In this document: one piece after another, positions 1 through 6,250 of the stretch | Layout: each line of letters starts with the position of its first letter | Numbering within the stretch: the stretch's first letter is position 1 | DNA from: VYFG01 sp964403545 | GTDB lineage: Bacteria; Pseudomonadota; Gammaproteobacteria; Arenicellales; Poriferihabitantaceae | Direction: 5' to 3' | NCBI GenBank assembly: GCA_964403545.1 | Contig: CAYOGN010000144.1 | Coordinates: 1 to 7,439 of the forward strand | Length of the DNA stretch: 7,439 nt | Translations under genes and position numbers: made by a program | The notes under the pieces: model-generated | Told to the model about the DNA's origin: nothing | Databases searched by the model: none | What the model saw: the letters and a program-made list of their open reading frames with translations, nothing else

Positions 1-401
1 GATTGCGAAAATGGATGGGTATCGGCGCAGCAGAATTTTATAACCAGAAGAAGATTGCGATTGTCCCCATAGGGTTTTGCTATCCGGGTACCGGCAACAA
101 TGGTGACTTGCCACCCAGACCAGAATGCGCCACAACATGGCATCACCAATTGCTCTCCCTACTGTCCGAGATAAAACTAACCCTGGCAATTGGCACCTAC
201 GCGCAAAAATATTATCTTGCCAAGCGTCGCAAAGGTTCACTAACAGAAACCGTTGCCTGTTGGAGAGAGTATCTTCCGGAGACTATCCCGCTACCGCATC
301 CAAGCCCGAGAAATAATATCTGGCTAAAGCGAAATCCATGGTTTGAACTGGAGCTAGTGCCTGAAATTCAACAAAGAGTAGCAGAGTTGCTGGTGAATTA
401 A
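1..401 (+). CDS. Uracil-DNA glycosylase family protein, 3' part (5' end outside window)
   Basis: This is the C-terminal ~132 residues of a COG1573-type uracil-DNA glycosylase family protein, a base-excision repair enzyme family that removes uracil from DNA. The visible part carries the subfamily signatures GFCYPG and GDLPPRPEC near the left, a TYAQKYYL segment in the middle, and LPHPSPRN followed by WLKRNPWFE near the end. The HPSPRN stretch corresponds to the conserved second motif of the superfamily. The first catalytic motif (the GxAPG region) should lie upstream and is not in the window. The frame is open to the left edge, and the TTG at position 3 is probably an internal leucine (reading LRKWMG), not a start. 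Members are usually around 190 residues, so about one third is missing. Family assignment is from remembered motifs; the activity itself is inferred. Confidence 0.85.
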   Translation, partial: LRKWMGIGAAEFYNQKKIAIVPIGFCYPGTGNNGDLPPRPECATTWHHQLLSLLSEIKLTLAIGTYAQKYYLAKRRKGSLTETVACWREYLPETIPLPHPSPRNNIWLKRNPWFELELVPEIQQRVAELLVN

Positions 402-539
402 GCAGACTCCTGCAGGGACTACACGACGAAATCGTCCTATTGATGAATCGCAATAGAAACCTGGCTTTACGCAGCCTGTCTCTGTGCAAATGATGCTTCT
501 TGAGACATTTATTTTCTATTTTCGCTCTCTTGAATTTTT

Positions 540-1067
540 CTATTTATTTTGTTCTCGCCACGCCGGCCAATTCACATCTTCAGTTTTAGATACTTTGAGC
601 TGTTTCTCTGGGTCGATTCTGTCCATGAAAACAACAAGGTTCTTGCATTCAAAACGCGCACTCGGTACCAGCAACCCTTGGCAATCGAGTAAATGTGCCG
701 CTTCACTGATTGGCTGAGTCAAATTAAAATCTATTCTTGACGCCAATGGATCGGCGATGCCAAGCAGATTGAGGTTTTTGATATCGAGTGTAAGAACGTT
801 AACCAGTTTGACCGAGATCTGATTGATCTTCATCGAAGAGCTGGAAAATACAGGCCCTCTGGATAAATGGTAATAGGCTTCAGCAAGCGCACCATCTGCT
901 TTTAAGCTCGTATACAGCGCTTCAAACTGATTGGGTGGCGACCATCGCCCGCCCCCCACTCCGCCGGCTAGTGGGTTTCTAGAAGCCCAAGTAACTCTCC
1001 ATGCTTTTGTCTTTAGCGGCTCGCCTGATAGTTTATCCAATGCATCCAGAATTTCCGGATCCAACAT
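540..1067 (-). CDS. RES-domain toxin of a type II toxin-antitoxin module
   Basis: A 175-residue RES-domain protein. The family is named for conserved Arg, Glu and Ser residues and has a fold related to ADP-ribosyltransferases. Characterised members such as MbcT deplete NAD+ by hydrolysis or phosphorolysis. Visible hallmarks are AWRVTW near residues 22-27, the GGGRWSPP segment (Arg41) followed by ALYTS (Tyr52), a helix with Glu63 in ALAEAYYHL, and LLVPSARF with Ser136. Length and motif order fit a complete, intact toxin. The ATG start at 1067 has an AGTAGAGA-like upstream stretch that could act as a modest ribosome binding site. It lies 26 nt after the antitoxin stop on the same strand, so the two are likely co-transcribed in antitoxin-then-toxin order. 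No strong terminator follows; only a weak GGCT/AGCC stem is seen in 402-539. NAD+ as substrate is inferred from the family. Confidence 0.9.
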   Translation of the reverse strand: MLDPEILDALDKLSGEPLKTKAWRVTWASRNPLAGGVGGGRWSPPNQFEALYTSLKADGALAEAYYHLSRGPVFSSSSMKINQISVKLVNVLTLDIKNLNLLGIADPLASRIDFNLTQPISEAAHLLDCQGLLVPSARFECKNLVVFMDRIDPEKQLKVSKTEDVNWPAWREQNK

Positions 1068-1093
1068 GATGGTCTCTACTTATGTTGGTCGTT

Positions 1094-1447
1094 TTATAAG
1101 TAATCCATAGAACCGATGCTTTCGATCGCAGACAACACTTCATCTGTCCGATCATTGTGAATCATCTGAATTGCCCTTTCCCCATTTAGTAGATCATTGC
1201 GCGCATACAGCCAGGTTCTCGTCTCATCAGGACTATAGAACTCAGATAGCCGATCAACGACATATCGAAGATCCGATAAAACGAGCTGTGTTTTGGGGTG
1301 CGGAACTGCTTTTCCTGAAGACCAACGCGAGACCGTTGCCTTGGACACGTCGGCGATATTAGCCACATCGACGCCAGTCAGATTGCCATTACTTTTCAGG
1401 CCATCTATTGTCTTGGTGATTACGTTCTCTAATTGTAGGGCTTCCAT
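1094..1447 (-). CDS. Xre/MbcA/ParS-family antitoxin (helix-turn-helix plus DUF2384-like C-terminus)
   Basis: A 117-residue antitoxin partner of the RES toxin. Residues ~24-46 form a helix-turn-helix, with TGVDVANIADVSKATVSRW recognisable as the two helices and turn. The C-terminal half, about 73-112, matches the Xre/MbcA/ParS toxin-binding domain: DETRTWLYARNDLLNGERA, then an Ile-rich helix with DEVLSAIESI. Antitoxins of this kind block the toxin's active-site cleft and bind DNA to repress the operon. The ATG at 1447 is well supported: a GAGG core lies 7 nt upstream (+ strand 1455-1458), and a promoter with an overlapping dyad precedes it. The start, length and domain order look normal. The gene is short compared with some homologues that have a longer N-terminal region, but no part seems missing. 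Confidence 0.9.
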   Translation of the reverse strand: MEALQLENVITKTIDGLKSNGNLTGVDVANIADVSKATVSRWSSGKAVPHPKTQLVLSDLRYVVDRLSEFYSPDETRTWLYARNDLLNGERAIQMIHNDRTDEVLSAIESIGSMDYL

Positions 1448-1450
1448 CTG

Positions 1451-1458
1451 CTTTCCTC
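1451..1458 (-). promoter_or_regulatory. Ribosome binding site of the antitoxin gene
   Basis: On the minus strand the sequence GAGGAAAG ends 3 nt before the ATG at 1447. It is the clearest Shine-Dalgarno match in the left half of the window and fixes the antitoxin start. The toxin's own site is weaker, consistent with more antitoxin than toxin being made from one transcript (inference). Confidence 0.7.
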
Positions 1459-1467
1459 GTTAAAACG

Positions 1468-1481
1468 GGTATACCAGTATA
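1468..1481. promoter_or_regulatory. Dyad-symmetric candidate operator of the TA operon
   Basis: Two overlapping palindromes are visible on the + strand: GGTATACC at 1468-1475 and TATAC-CA-GTATA at 1470-1481. They overlap the -10 element and the expected transcription start of the antitoxin promoter. This is where an autoregulating Xre-type antitoxin would be expected to bind. The symmetry is seen directly; operator function is inferred. Confidence 0.5.
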
Positions 1482-1507
1482 TTACCTTTTAGTTTCACCA
1501 TTTACAA
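1479..1507 (-). promoter_or_regulatory. Sigma70-like promoter of the antitoxin-toxin operon
   Basis: Read on the minus strand, TTGTAA (+ strand 1502-1507) and TAATAT (1479-1484) are separated by exactly 17 nt. Each hexamer matches the consensus at four of six positions. Transcription would start near 1472, leaving a leader of about 25 nt that contains the antitoxin's ribosome binding site. An alternative extended -10 (TGGTATACC) lies slightly further downstream. Confidence 0.5.
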
Positions 1508-1623
1508 TTATGAAACAGTATTGTAACCCGCGTGGTGTCCAGCGACCTGCCTTAATACGCCTACGAACGTGTTTCCTGTATTTATCTGGAGCCAGTGCTT
1601 TCTTACGACGATGGCGCGCCCTA

Positions 1624-1965
1624 CTATGTTTTGGGTTTCAATGGCGGTATCGGGAATGCTGAAATGTTTCCCCCGGTTCCCACTGAATGCTTATTGTCGA
1701 GAATCTTGTTAGTGCCTTCCTTTTTAACCTCATCTATTCGAATAACTGCCTGAATTGGAATATAGGTTCGCTTGACCTGACCAAATTCTGCCTTCAGCTT
1801 CTCTTCCGAAGGATCTACCAGGAAATTGGAGCGTTCACCAAAAATGATATCTGCAACCTCGACAAATGCATACATATTTCCCTGGGACACCTCATGAGCA
1901 AATAACTCGTAGAGCTGCCCATTATTTTGGAACTGTATCTTGTATATGTTTTTATGGCGGGCCAT
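1624..1965 (-). CDS. DUF1820 family protein
   Basis: A 113-residue protein of the DUF1820 family, found mainly in Gammaproteobacteria, with no established function that I know of. The family core is clear: IYKIQFQNNGQLYELFAHEV at residues 7-26, then FVEVADIIFGERSNFLVDPS at 34-53, EEKLKAEF at 54-61, and VKRTYIPIQAVIRIDEVKKE at 64-83. The C-terminal ~25 residues are Gly/Pro-rich and probably disordered. There is no signal peptide or membrane segment, so it is likely cytosolic. The ATG at 1965 puts IYKIQF at the usual distance from the start, although no strong Shine-Dalgarno sequence precedes it. The gene ends with two adjacent TAG stops. It is divergent from dacB and sits upstream of the TA operon on the same strand, but the 176-bp gap and the separate TA promoter argue against one operon. 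Family assignment is firm; function is unknown. Confidence 0.9.
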   Translation of the reverse strand: MARHKNIYKIQFQNNGQLYELFAHEVSQGNMYAFVEVADIIFGERSNFLVDPSEEKLKAEFGQVKRTYIPIQAVIRIDEVKKEGTNKILDNKHSVGTGGNISAFPIPPLKPKT

Positions 1966-1993
1966 ATTAGTCGGTATATGTTTAATAAAGGAA

Positions 1994-2022
1994 AGGGCAC
2001 TTTTGTTAATTGTTTGTGCCCT
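1994..2022. repeat. Perfect 7-bp inverted repeat in the DUF1820/dacB divergent region
   Basis: AGGGCAC at 1994-2000 and GTGCCCT at 2016-2022 are perfect reverse complements around a 15-nt A/T-rich spacer. On the minus strand the hairpin is followed by TTCCTTTATT, a loosely U-rich run, about 30 nt before the DUF1820 start. It could be a regulator binding site or a weak attenuator in the DUF1820 leader. The structure is visible; the role is not determined. Confidence 0.4.
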
Positions 2023-2103
2023 GCACTACTTTGCAGTCTGAATTGTTGATTCCTGATCCCCAACCAGCGACAAAATTATACCATTCTCTGAATTTACGAT
2101 CCC

Positions 2104-3564
2104 ATGAGAAATAAAATAATTGGAAATGATTTGCTGGTATCGATGGTGTTCCTGATCGGGATATTTGTTGCCAATTGCGCTTCCGCCGTAAACCAGGGGT
2201 TGCCCGGGTCGGTGCAAAAGCTATTGAAAAAAAATGGCATCGCTCTGTCTTCGGTCAGTGTAGAGGTGAGAAAAGTCGATGCCAGTCAATCACTTCTGGC
2301 GCTGAATTCGACCCTGCCGCGCAATCCGGCCTCTGTTCTAAAACTGGTCACCACTCTGGCAGCCCTTGAACTGCTCGGGCCTACCTACCAGTGGGAAACA
2401 CGCTATTTGATCGATGGCAAAGTAGCCGGAGACACTTTGCAGGGGAACCTCATCATGGTCGGCAGTGGCGATCCATTTCTGACGGTTGATCGGTTCTGGA
2501 GCCATATACTGGCCATTCGTGAGCGTGGAATTCATCATATTCGGGGCAACCTGATCATTGACGATTCTTTTTTCAACATCCCGCAACACGACCGGGCCGC
2601 CTTCGATGGCAAGGCAACACGATTATATAATGTGGGCCCCGATGCAGCACTCACCAACTTTTCGGCAACCCGATTTGTCATCGATCCCTACCCTGAAAAT
2701 ACCGGAAAAGGCATTAATGTGTTTGCCGACCCGCCCCTCGCCAATCTGGAAATTCACAACCATCTGGCAACCGAAAAAGGTAAATGTATCAGTCGAAACT
2801 CCGGGTGGTCACTGCGGCTCAAAGCCGGCAATAGCAAGATTGAGGCTCGCTTCAGTGGCAAATATCGACCGAGTTGTGGCACTCACTCCATTTCCCGAAG
2901 TATCGTTTCAAACCACGAATATACTTACCGGCTATTTCGATATTTATGGCAATCCATGGGCGGCACCCTGAGCGGGGGCTATGGTAAAGGTGTGGCACCC
3001 GGAACTGCCAGCGAACTGGTAACAGTACCGTCCCGCACCCTGGTAGAAAATATTACCAGCATCAATAAATTCAGCAATAACGTAATGGCCCGTCAGTTGC
3101 TGCTCACCATCGGAGCCGAATTGTCCCCGGGTCCGACCCCGGATACCAGGGTAGCCGCTATCGGCAATGTAATGCAGTGGCTAGACCAGGAAGGAATCAA
3201 TACCACCGGGATAGTCATCGATAATGGTGCCGGTCTTTCCAGGATCAGCCGGATCAGCGCCGGCCAGATTACCCGGCTGCTCCAGTTAGCATGGGATGGT
3301 AACTGGCGCCCTGAATTCCTCGCATCCCTGTCTCTTGCTGCACTGGATGGAACCATGCGCAAACGACTCAAGAGAAGTCAACTATCCGGCAGAGCACGGA
3401 TAAAAACCGGCCTGATCAATGGCACTCGAAGTATGGCTGGCTACGTCCACTCCCAGAGTGGCGAGCATTACATCGTCACCATGATGATTGATTCCAGCAA
3501 AATCAACTACTGGAACGGAAACCAGATTCAGGATGCTCTTTTGGAGTGGGTATATAAACTATGA
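2104..3564 (+). CDS. dacB: D-alanyl-D-alanine carboxypeptidase/endopeptidase (PBP4, peptidase S13)
   Basis: A 486-residue class C penicillin-binding protein that removes terminal D-Ala from peptidoglycan peptides and cuts D-Ala-mDAP cross-links in the periplasm. The three active-site motifs are intact: SVLK at residues 77-80 (nucleophile Ser77, Lys80), SNN at 324-326, and KTG at 434-436. DNGAGLSR at ~373-380 is another S13 signature. The large insertion between the first two motifs, typical of PBP4, is present, and the length fits E. coli DacB (477). Residues 1-28 form a signal peptide with RNK at the N-region, a hydrophobic core and ASA before a likely cleavage site. Asn before Cys25 argues against a lipoprotein. 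The ATG at 2104 is chosen because it supplies the basic N-region; Met14 (2143) would leave none. No strong ribosome binding site is seen for either. The gene is divergent from DUF1820 and convergent with the hydrolase. Confidence 0.95.
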   Translation: MRNKIIGNDLLVSMVFLIGIFVANCASAVNQGLPGSVQKLLKKNGIALSSVSVEVRKVDASQSLLALNSTLPRNPASVLKLVTTLAALELLGPTYQWETRYLIDGKVAGDTLQGNLIMVGSGDPFLTVDRFWSHILAIRERGIHHIRGNLIIDDSFFNIPQHDRAAFDGKATRLYNVGPDAALTNFSATRFVIDPYPENTGKGINVFADPPLANLEIHNHLATEKGKCISRNSGWSLRLKAGNSKIEARFSGKYRPSCGTHSISRSIVSNHEYTYRLFRYLWQSMGGTLSGGYGKGVAPGTASELVTVPSRTLVENITSINKFSNNVMARQLLLTIGAELSPGPTPDTRVAAIGNVMQWLDQEGINTTGIVIDNGAGLSRISRISAGQITRLLQLAWDGNWRPEFLASLSLAALDGTMRKRLKRSQLSGRARIKTGLINGTRSMAGYVHSQSGEHYIVTMMIDSSKINYWNGNQIQDALLEWVYKL

Positions 3565-3599
3565 GCTGTAACACTCCGTTGGTGCTCCTTGGGTGCAAA

Positions 3600-4460
3600 C
3601 TAACTGGCCGATAAAAATTGCTGAATATCACCCGCCAATAATTCCGGACTATCCATATGAAAATGATGCTGGCCACTATATTCTTTCGCCGTTATATTCT
3701 GGAACGCCGCAATTCTGCTATCCGTGGTCGGTTGATTGATGATCATACCTTCCCGCGCCAGCAATATCAGCGTAGGTGCCTCAACATGGGCAATAAAATT
3801 CAATACGACTTCTTCCGTAAGATAGTTCGCCGATGGATGTTTCAACCGCCGATCCGCGTTGAGTGTAATTCCGTCATTTTTTTCCGTGGCACCTCGCCGG
3901 AGCAGTAAATTGGCCCCTTGCTCAGAAATCGGGCTGGCCTGGCGCCTGGCACTGATCAGTATTTGCCAGTCATCGTAAATACGGGCCGCTGAAGGAGCCC
4001 GGGATACTGACTCGAGTCCGGCATCGATAGATTTCCGTAGCCGACCGGAAGCGGAGCCCGGTTTAGCTGAAATCGGCCCAACGCCATCAATAAGCACCAG
4101 CTTTTTTACCTGCTCCGGATACGCCGCGGCGTAAACCATTGCGACACCAGCACCAAGGGAGTGACCCATGATATGAAAGTATTTCCAGCCGAGGTCCCTC
4201 ACCGCATGTGCGACATCGGCGACATAGTCTACAAGATGATAATTTACTCCTTCGGGTCGATGATCAGAAAAACCATGGCCAGGGAAATCAAATGAGACAA
4301 CATGGTAATGGTTGAGTAACATCGCCAAAGGCACGAAACTCGCTGCATTGTCTAGCCATCCGTGGAGCGCCAATATCCGGGGTTTGTCAGGATCTCCAAA
4401 GGAAAGCGCCGCCAACCGTCCACTCTGGCCGCGAAGATACAAAGGCTTTGGAGGATTCAT
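3600..4460 (-). CDS. Alpha/beta hydrolase (serine hydrolase fold)
   Basis: A ~286-residue alpha/beta hydrolase. Numbering from the GTG at 4466, which would add two residues, the HGWLDN oxyanion-region motif lies at 35-40, DFPGHGFSD at 60-68, and the nucleophile elbow GHSLGA at 101-106 with Ser103. The C-terminal histidine lies in SGQHHFHMD, His267 or His268. The acid may be Asp127 in LIDGVG or Glu239; this is not settled from sequence alone. The Arg/Ser-rich helical segment at ~135-205 is the cap. There is no signal peptide, so it is probably cytosolic. Substrate is unknown: esterase, lactonase or C-C hydrolase activity are all possible in this fold. The start is ambiguous. ATG at 4460 is preferred by codon type, but neither choice has a good ribosome binding site. 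The gene is convergent with dacB across 35 bp and divergent from gltA. Confidence 0.9.
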   Translation of the reverse strand: MNPPKPLYLRGQSGRLAALSFGDPDKPRILALHGWLDNAASFVPLAMLLNHYHVVSFDFPGHGFSDHRPEGVNYHLVDYVADVAHAVRDLGWKYFHIMGHSLGAGVAMVYAAAYPEQVKKLVLIDGVGPISAKPGSASGRLRKSIDAGLESVSRAPSAARIYDDWQILISARRQASPISEQGANLLLRRGATEKNDGITLNADRRLKHPSANYLTEEVVLNFIAHVEAPTLILLAREGMIINQPTTDSRIAAFQNITAKEYSGQHHFHMDSPELLAGDIQQFLSAS

Positions 4461-4507
4461 GTCCACTATAAATTGTTTGTCATTAGATTTATTTTACAAT
4501 GTCAAGT

Positions 4508-4541
4508 TTGTACTTCACCGGGTTTTCCTTTATCTTATATA
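4508..4541 (+). promoter_or_regulatory. Candidate gltA promoter
   Basis: Two overlapping sigma70-like readings exist. One is TTGTAC (4508-4513) with a 17-nt spacer to TATCTT (4531-4536). The other is TTCACC (4514-4519) with a 16-nt spacer to TATATA (4536-4541). Both are only partial matches, but this A/T-rich stretch is the only plausible site between the hydrolase and gltA starts. No specific operator is recognised. Confidence 0.35.
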
Positions 4542-4580
4542 GCCAGATTAGCTAGTGATAAGCGTAGCAAAGGAAAAAAT

Positions 4581-5972
4581 ATGAGCAAAAAGAAAACAAC
4601 CCAGAAAAAGATTTCTGATCCTGAGAAAACTGATAGCGACAGTTTTACCATAACCGACAATAAAACCGGAGATTCCTGGATAATGCCCGCCCGAACCGGT
4701 GCCATGGAGAATCGATTGATCGATATTCGATCGCTATACGCAAAAACCGGGGTCCTTACCTACGACCCGGGATTCACCTCAACCGCCGCATGTAAATCCG
4801 ATATTACCTATATCGATGGTAATAATGGTGTGCTATTGCATCGCGGTTATGCCATCGCAGATCTTGCCAATAACTGCGATTACATGGAAACCTGCTATCT
4901 GATGCTTTACGGAGAATTACCAACCCCGGAGCAAAAAGAAGATTTCGACAATGACATCAGACACCATACCCTGCTGCACGAACAGCTGACCAAATTCTAT
5001 TCGGGCTTTATGCGCAGCGCCCATCCCATGGCCATTATGGTGGGTGTTGTTGGCGCCCTGTCTGCGTTTTACCACGACAAGATGGACATCACAGACATTG
5101 AAGAGCGTCGTCTCGCAGCACACCGGATTATTGCCAAAATGCCCACTATCGGTGCATATGCTTACAAGTACTCACTGGGGTTACCATTTCCGATGCCACG
5201 GAACCATCACAGTTACACCGAAAATCTGGTGCAAATGATGTTTTCGAATCCGGCACAGGATTACGAGATCAATCCGGTCCTGACCCGGGCAGTAGAAAAA
5301 CTGTTGATCCTGCACGCAGATCATGAGCAAAACGCCTCCACCTCAACGGTACGGCTGGCTGGTTCTTCAGGGGCTAATCCTTATGCCTGTGTAGCGTCTG
5401 GCATCGCTTCATTGTGGGGCCCTGCCCATGGTGGCGCTAACGAAGCGGTACTTAAAATGCTCGATGAAATCGGTTCAATTGAAAATATCGGCAAATACAT
5501 CAAGAAAGCGCAAGACCCCAAGGACAGCTTTCGACTGATGGGTTTTGGCCACCGGGTGTATAAAAGCTATGACCCTCGTGCAACCGTTTTACGTGAGTGC
5601 TGTCACGAAGTTTTACACGTGCTCGGGGTCAATGATCCGAAGGTTGAGCTGGCAATGGAACTCGAACGGATCGCCCTCGAAGATCAGTATTTTATCGATA
5701 AAAAACTTTATCCCAATGTCGATTTCTACTCCGGCATTATCATGAGCGCCATGGGTTTCCCGACCTCAATGTTTACTGTCATGTTTGCCATCGGTCGTAC
5801 GGTGGGCTGGGTATCTCACTGGAAGGAAATGCTGATCGACGAAGAACAGAAAATCGGTCGTCCCAGGCAATTGTATATGGGGCAAAAGCAACGCGATTAT
5901 GTTCCCCTCGAAAAACGTGGCCATACCGACAAAAAAACAGGCTGGGGCTGGCTTTGGGGTGGCAACAAATAA
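4581..5972 (+). CDS. gltA: Citrate synthase (type II, hexameric form)
   Basis: A 463-residue citrate synthase that condenses acetyl-CoA and oxaloacetate to citrate in the TCA cycle, cytosolic. The catalytic triad is intact: His283 in GPAHGGANEA, His324 in GFGHRVYK and Asp381 in NVDFYSG. Substrate-binding arginines lie in DPRATV (333), GRTVGW (406) and RPRQLY (429). HADHEQNASTSTVR and the small N-terminal beta domain with FTSTAAC and YIDGNNGVLLHRGY fit the NADH-sensitive, Gram-negative hexameric type. The ATG at 4581 is chosen because AAGGAA lies 5 nt upstream. The frame stays open leftward, but that part lies antisense to the hydrolase gene. The protein is longer than E. coli GltA (427): it has a Lys-rich, probably disordered N-terminal stretch of ~20 residues and an unusual C-terminal tail, HTDKKTGWGWLWGGNK. 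It heads a cluster with ycgL, a small membrane protein and a rhomboid protease. Confidence 0.97.
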   Translation: MSKKKTTQKKISDPEKTDSDSFTITDNKTGDSWIMPARTGAMENRLIDIRSLYAKTGVLTYDPGFTSTAACKSDITYIDGNNGVLLHRGYAIADLANNCDYMETCYLMLYGELPTPEQKEDFDNDIRHHTLLHEQLTKFYSGFMRSAHPMAIMVGVVGALSAFYHDKMDITDIEERRLAAHRIIAKMPTIGAYAYKYSLGLPFPMPRNHHSYTENLVQMMFSNPAQDYEINPVLTRAVEKLLILHADHEQNASTSTVRLAGSSGANPYACVASGIASLWGPAHGGANEAVLKMLDEIGSIENIGKYIKKAQDPKDSFRLMGFGHRVYKSYDPRATVLRECCHEVLHVLGVNDPKVELAMELERIALEDQYFIDKKLYPNVDFYSGIIMSAMGFPTSMFTVMFAIGRTVGWVSHWKEMLIDEEQKIGRPRQLYMGQKQRDYVPLEKRGHTDKKTGWGWLWGGNK

Positions 5973-5995
5973 CCGGCAATCGTTGCTCTCGCGCC

Positions 5996-6250
5996 ATGCA
6001 TACATGGGTTTATAAAAGTTGCAAGAAGGCCAATACCTATCTTTACATTGCGCATAAGGATGACTTCTCAAAGCTTCCGAAGGTGCTGGTAGATTTAATC
6101 GGGGAGGTTAAACTGGTACTGAATGTGGATTTGTCCAAACGCCAGCGCCTGGCGCTGGCAGATATCGATACGGTTAGACAAGACCTGCGGCAATACGGAT
6201 TTTATTTACAACTCCCTCCGGGAGATTTGAAACCGGAAAAAATATGCTGA
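5996..6250 (+). CDS. ycgL: YcgL family protein (DUF709)
   Basis: An 84-residue member of the YcgL family, small cytosolic proteins restricted largely to Gammaproteobacteria, with a known structure but no firmly assigned function. The hallmarks are the N-terminal VYKS, TYLYIAHKDDFSKLP at ~14-28, VLNVDLSKRQRLALADI at ~41-57, and the closing GFYLQLPPG at 68-76. The ATG at 5996 is selected because it puts VYKS at the family position; an in-frame ATG at 5954 would add 14 atypical residues overlapping gltA. The Shine-Dalgarno sequence is poor, and the start is only 23 nt after the gltA stop, so expression probably depends on gltA transcription. Its end overlaps the next gene by 7 nt. A 19-nt palindrome lies inside the coding sequence. 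Family call is firm; role is unknown. Confidence 0.92.
   Translation: MHTWVYKSCKKANTYLYIAHKDDFSKLPKVLVDLIGEVKLVLNVDLSKRQRLALADIDTVRQDLRQYGFYLQLPPGDLKPEKIC
6141..6159. repeat. 19-nt perfect palindrome within ycgL
   Basis: GCCAGCGCC and GGCGCTGGC are perfect 9-nt arms around a single central T. The sequence encodes part of the RQRLALAD segment of YcgL, so it may simply reflect codon choice for alternating Arg/Leu/Ala. It could also form a stable mRNA hairpin or a dyad binding site. Confidence 0.4.

Noticed and set aside
402..539. Possible terminators after the UDG gene and the RES toxin
   Set aside because: Only short stems are present (GACGA/TCGTC with a 2-nt loop; GGCT/AGCC), and none is followed by a clear U-run on the relevant strand.
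1510..1662. 50-codon plus-strand frame starting inside the TA promoter
   Set aside because: No ribosome binding site, mixed Cys/Trp/Arg composition without recognisable domain, and it overlaps the DUF1820 3' end. It is most likely a shadow of the opposite strand.
2122..2178. dacB product as a lipoprotein because of Cys25
   Set aside because: The residues before the cysteine (Val-Ala-Asn) do not fit a lipobox, as Asn at -1 is not accepted. The ASA site three residues later fits ordinary signal peptidase cleavage.
3543..3577. GGAGTG/CACTCC inverted repeat at the dacB 3' end as a bidirectional terminator
   Set aside because: The arms are only 6 bp around a 23-nt loop, and no T-tract follows on either strand.
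4362..4580. Longer citrate synthase with a 73-residue N-terminal extension
   Set aside because: The extension lies antisense to the hydrolase N-terminus and then crosses the intergenic promoter region. The ATG at 4581 has a well-placed AAGGAA and gives a normal GltA N-terminus.
5954..5995. Earlier ATG for ycgL overlapping gltA
   Set aside because: It would add 14 residues not typical of the family. The ATG at 5996 places VYKS where YcgL proteins have it.
6212..6224. CTCCC-TCC-GGGAG hairpin before the two-helix gene as a riboswitch or attenuator
   Set aside because: It is a 5-bp stem inside the conserved YcgL LQLPPG codons and lies upstream of, not over, the ribosome binding site. It is too small to support a regulatory call.
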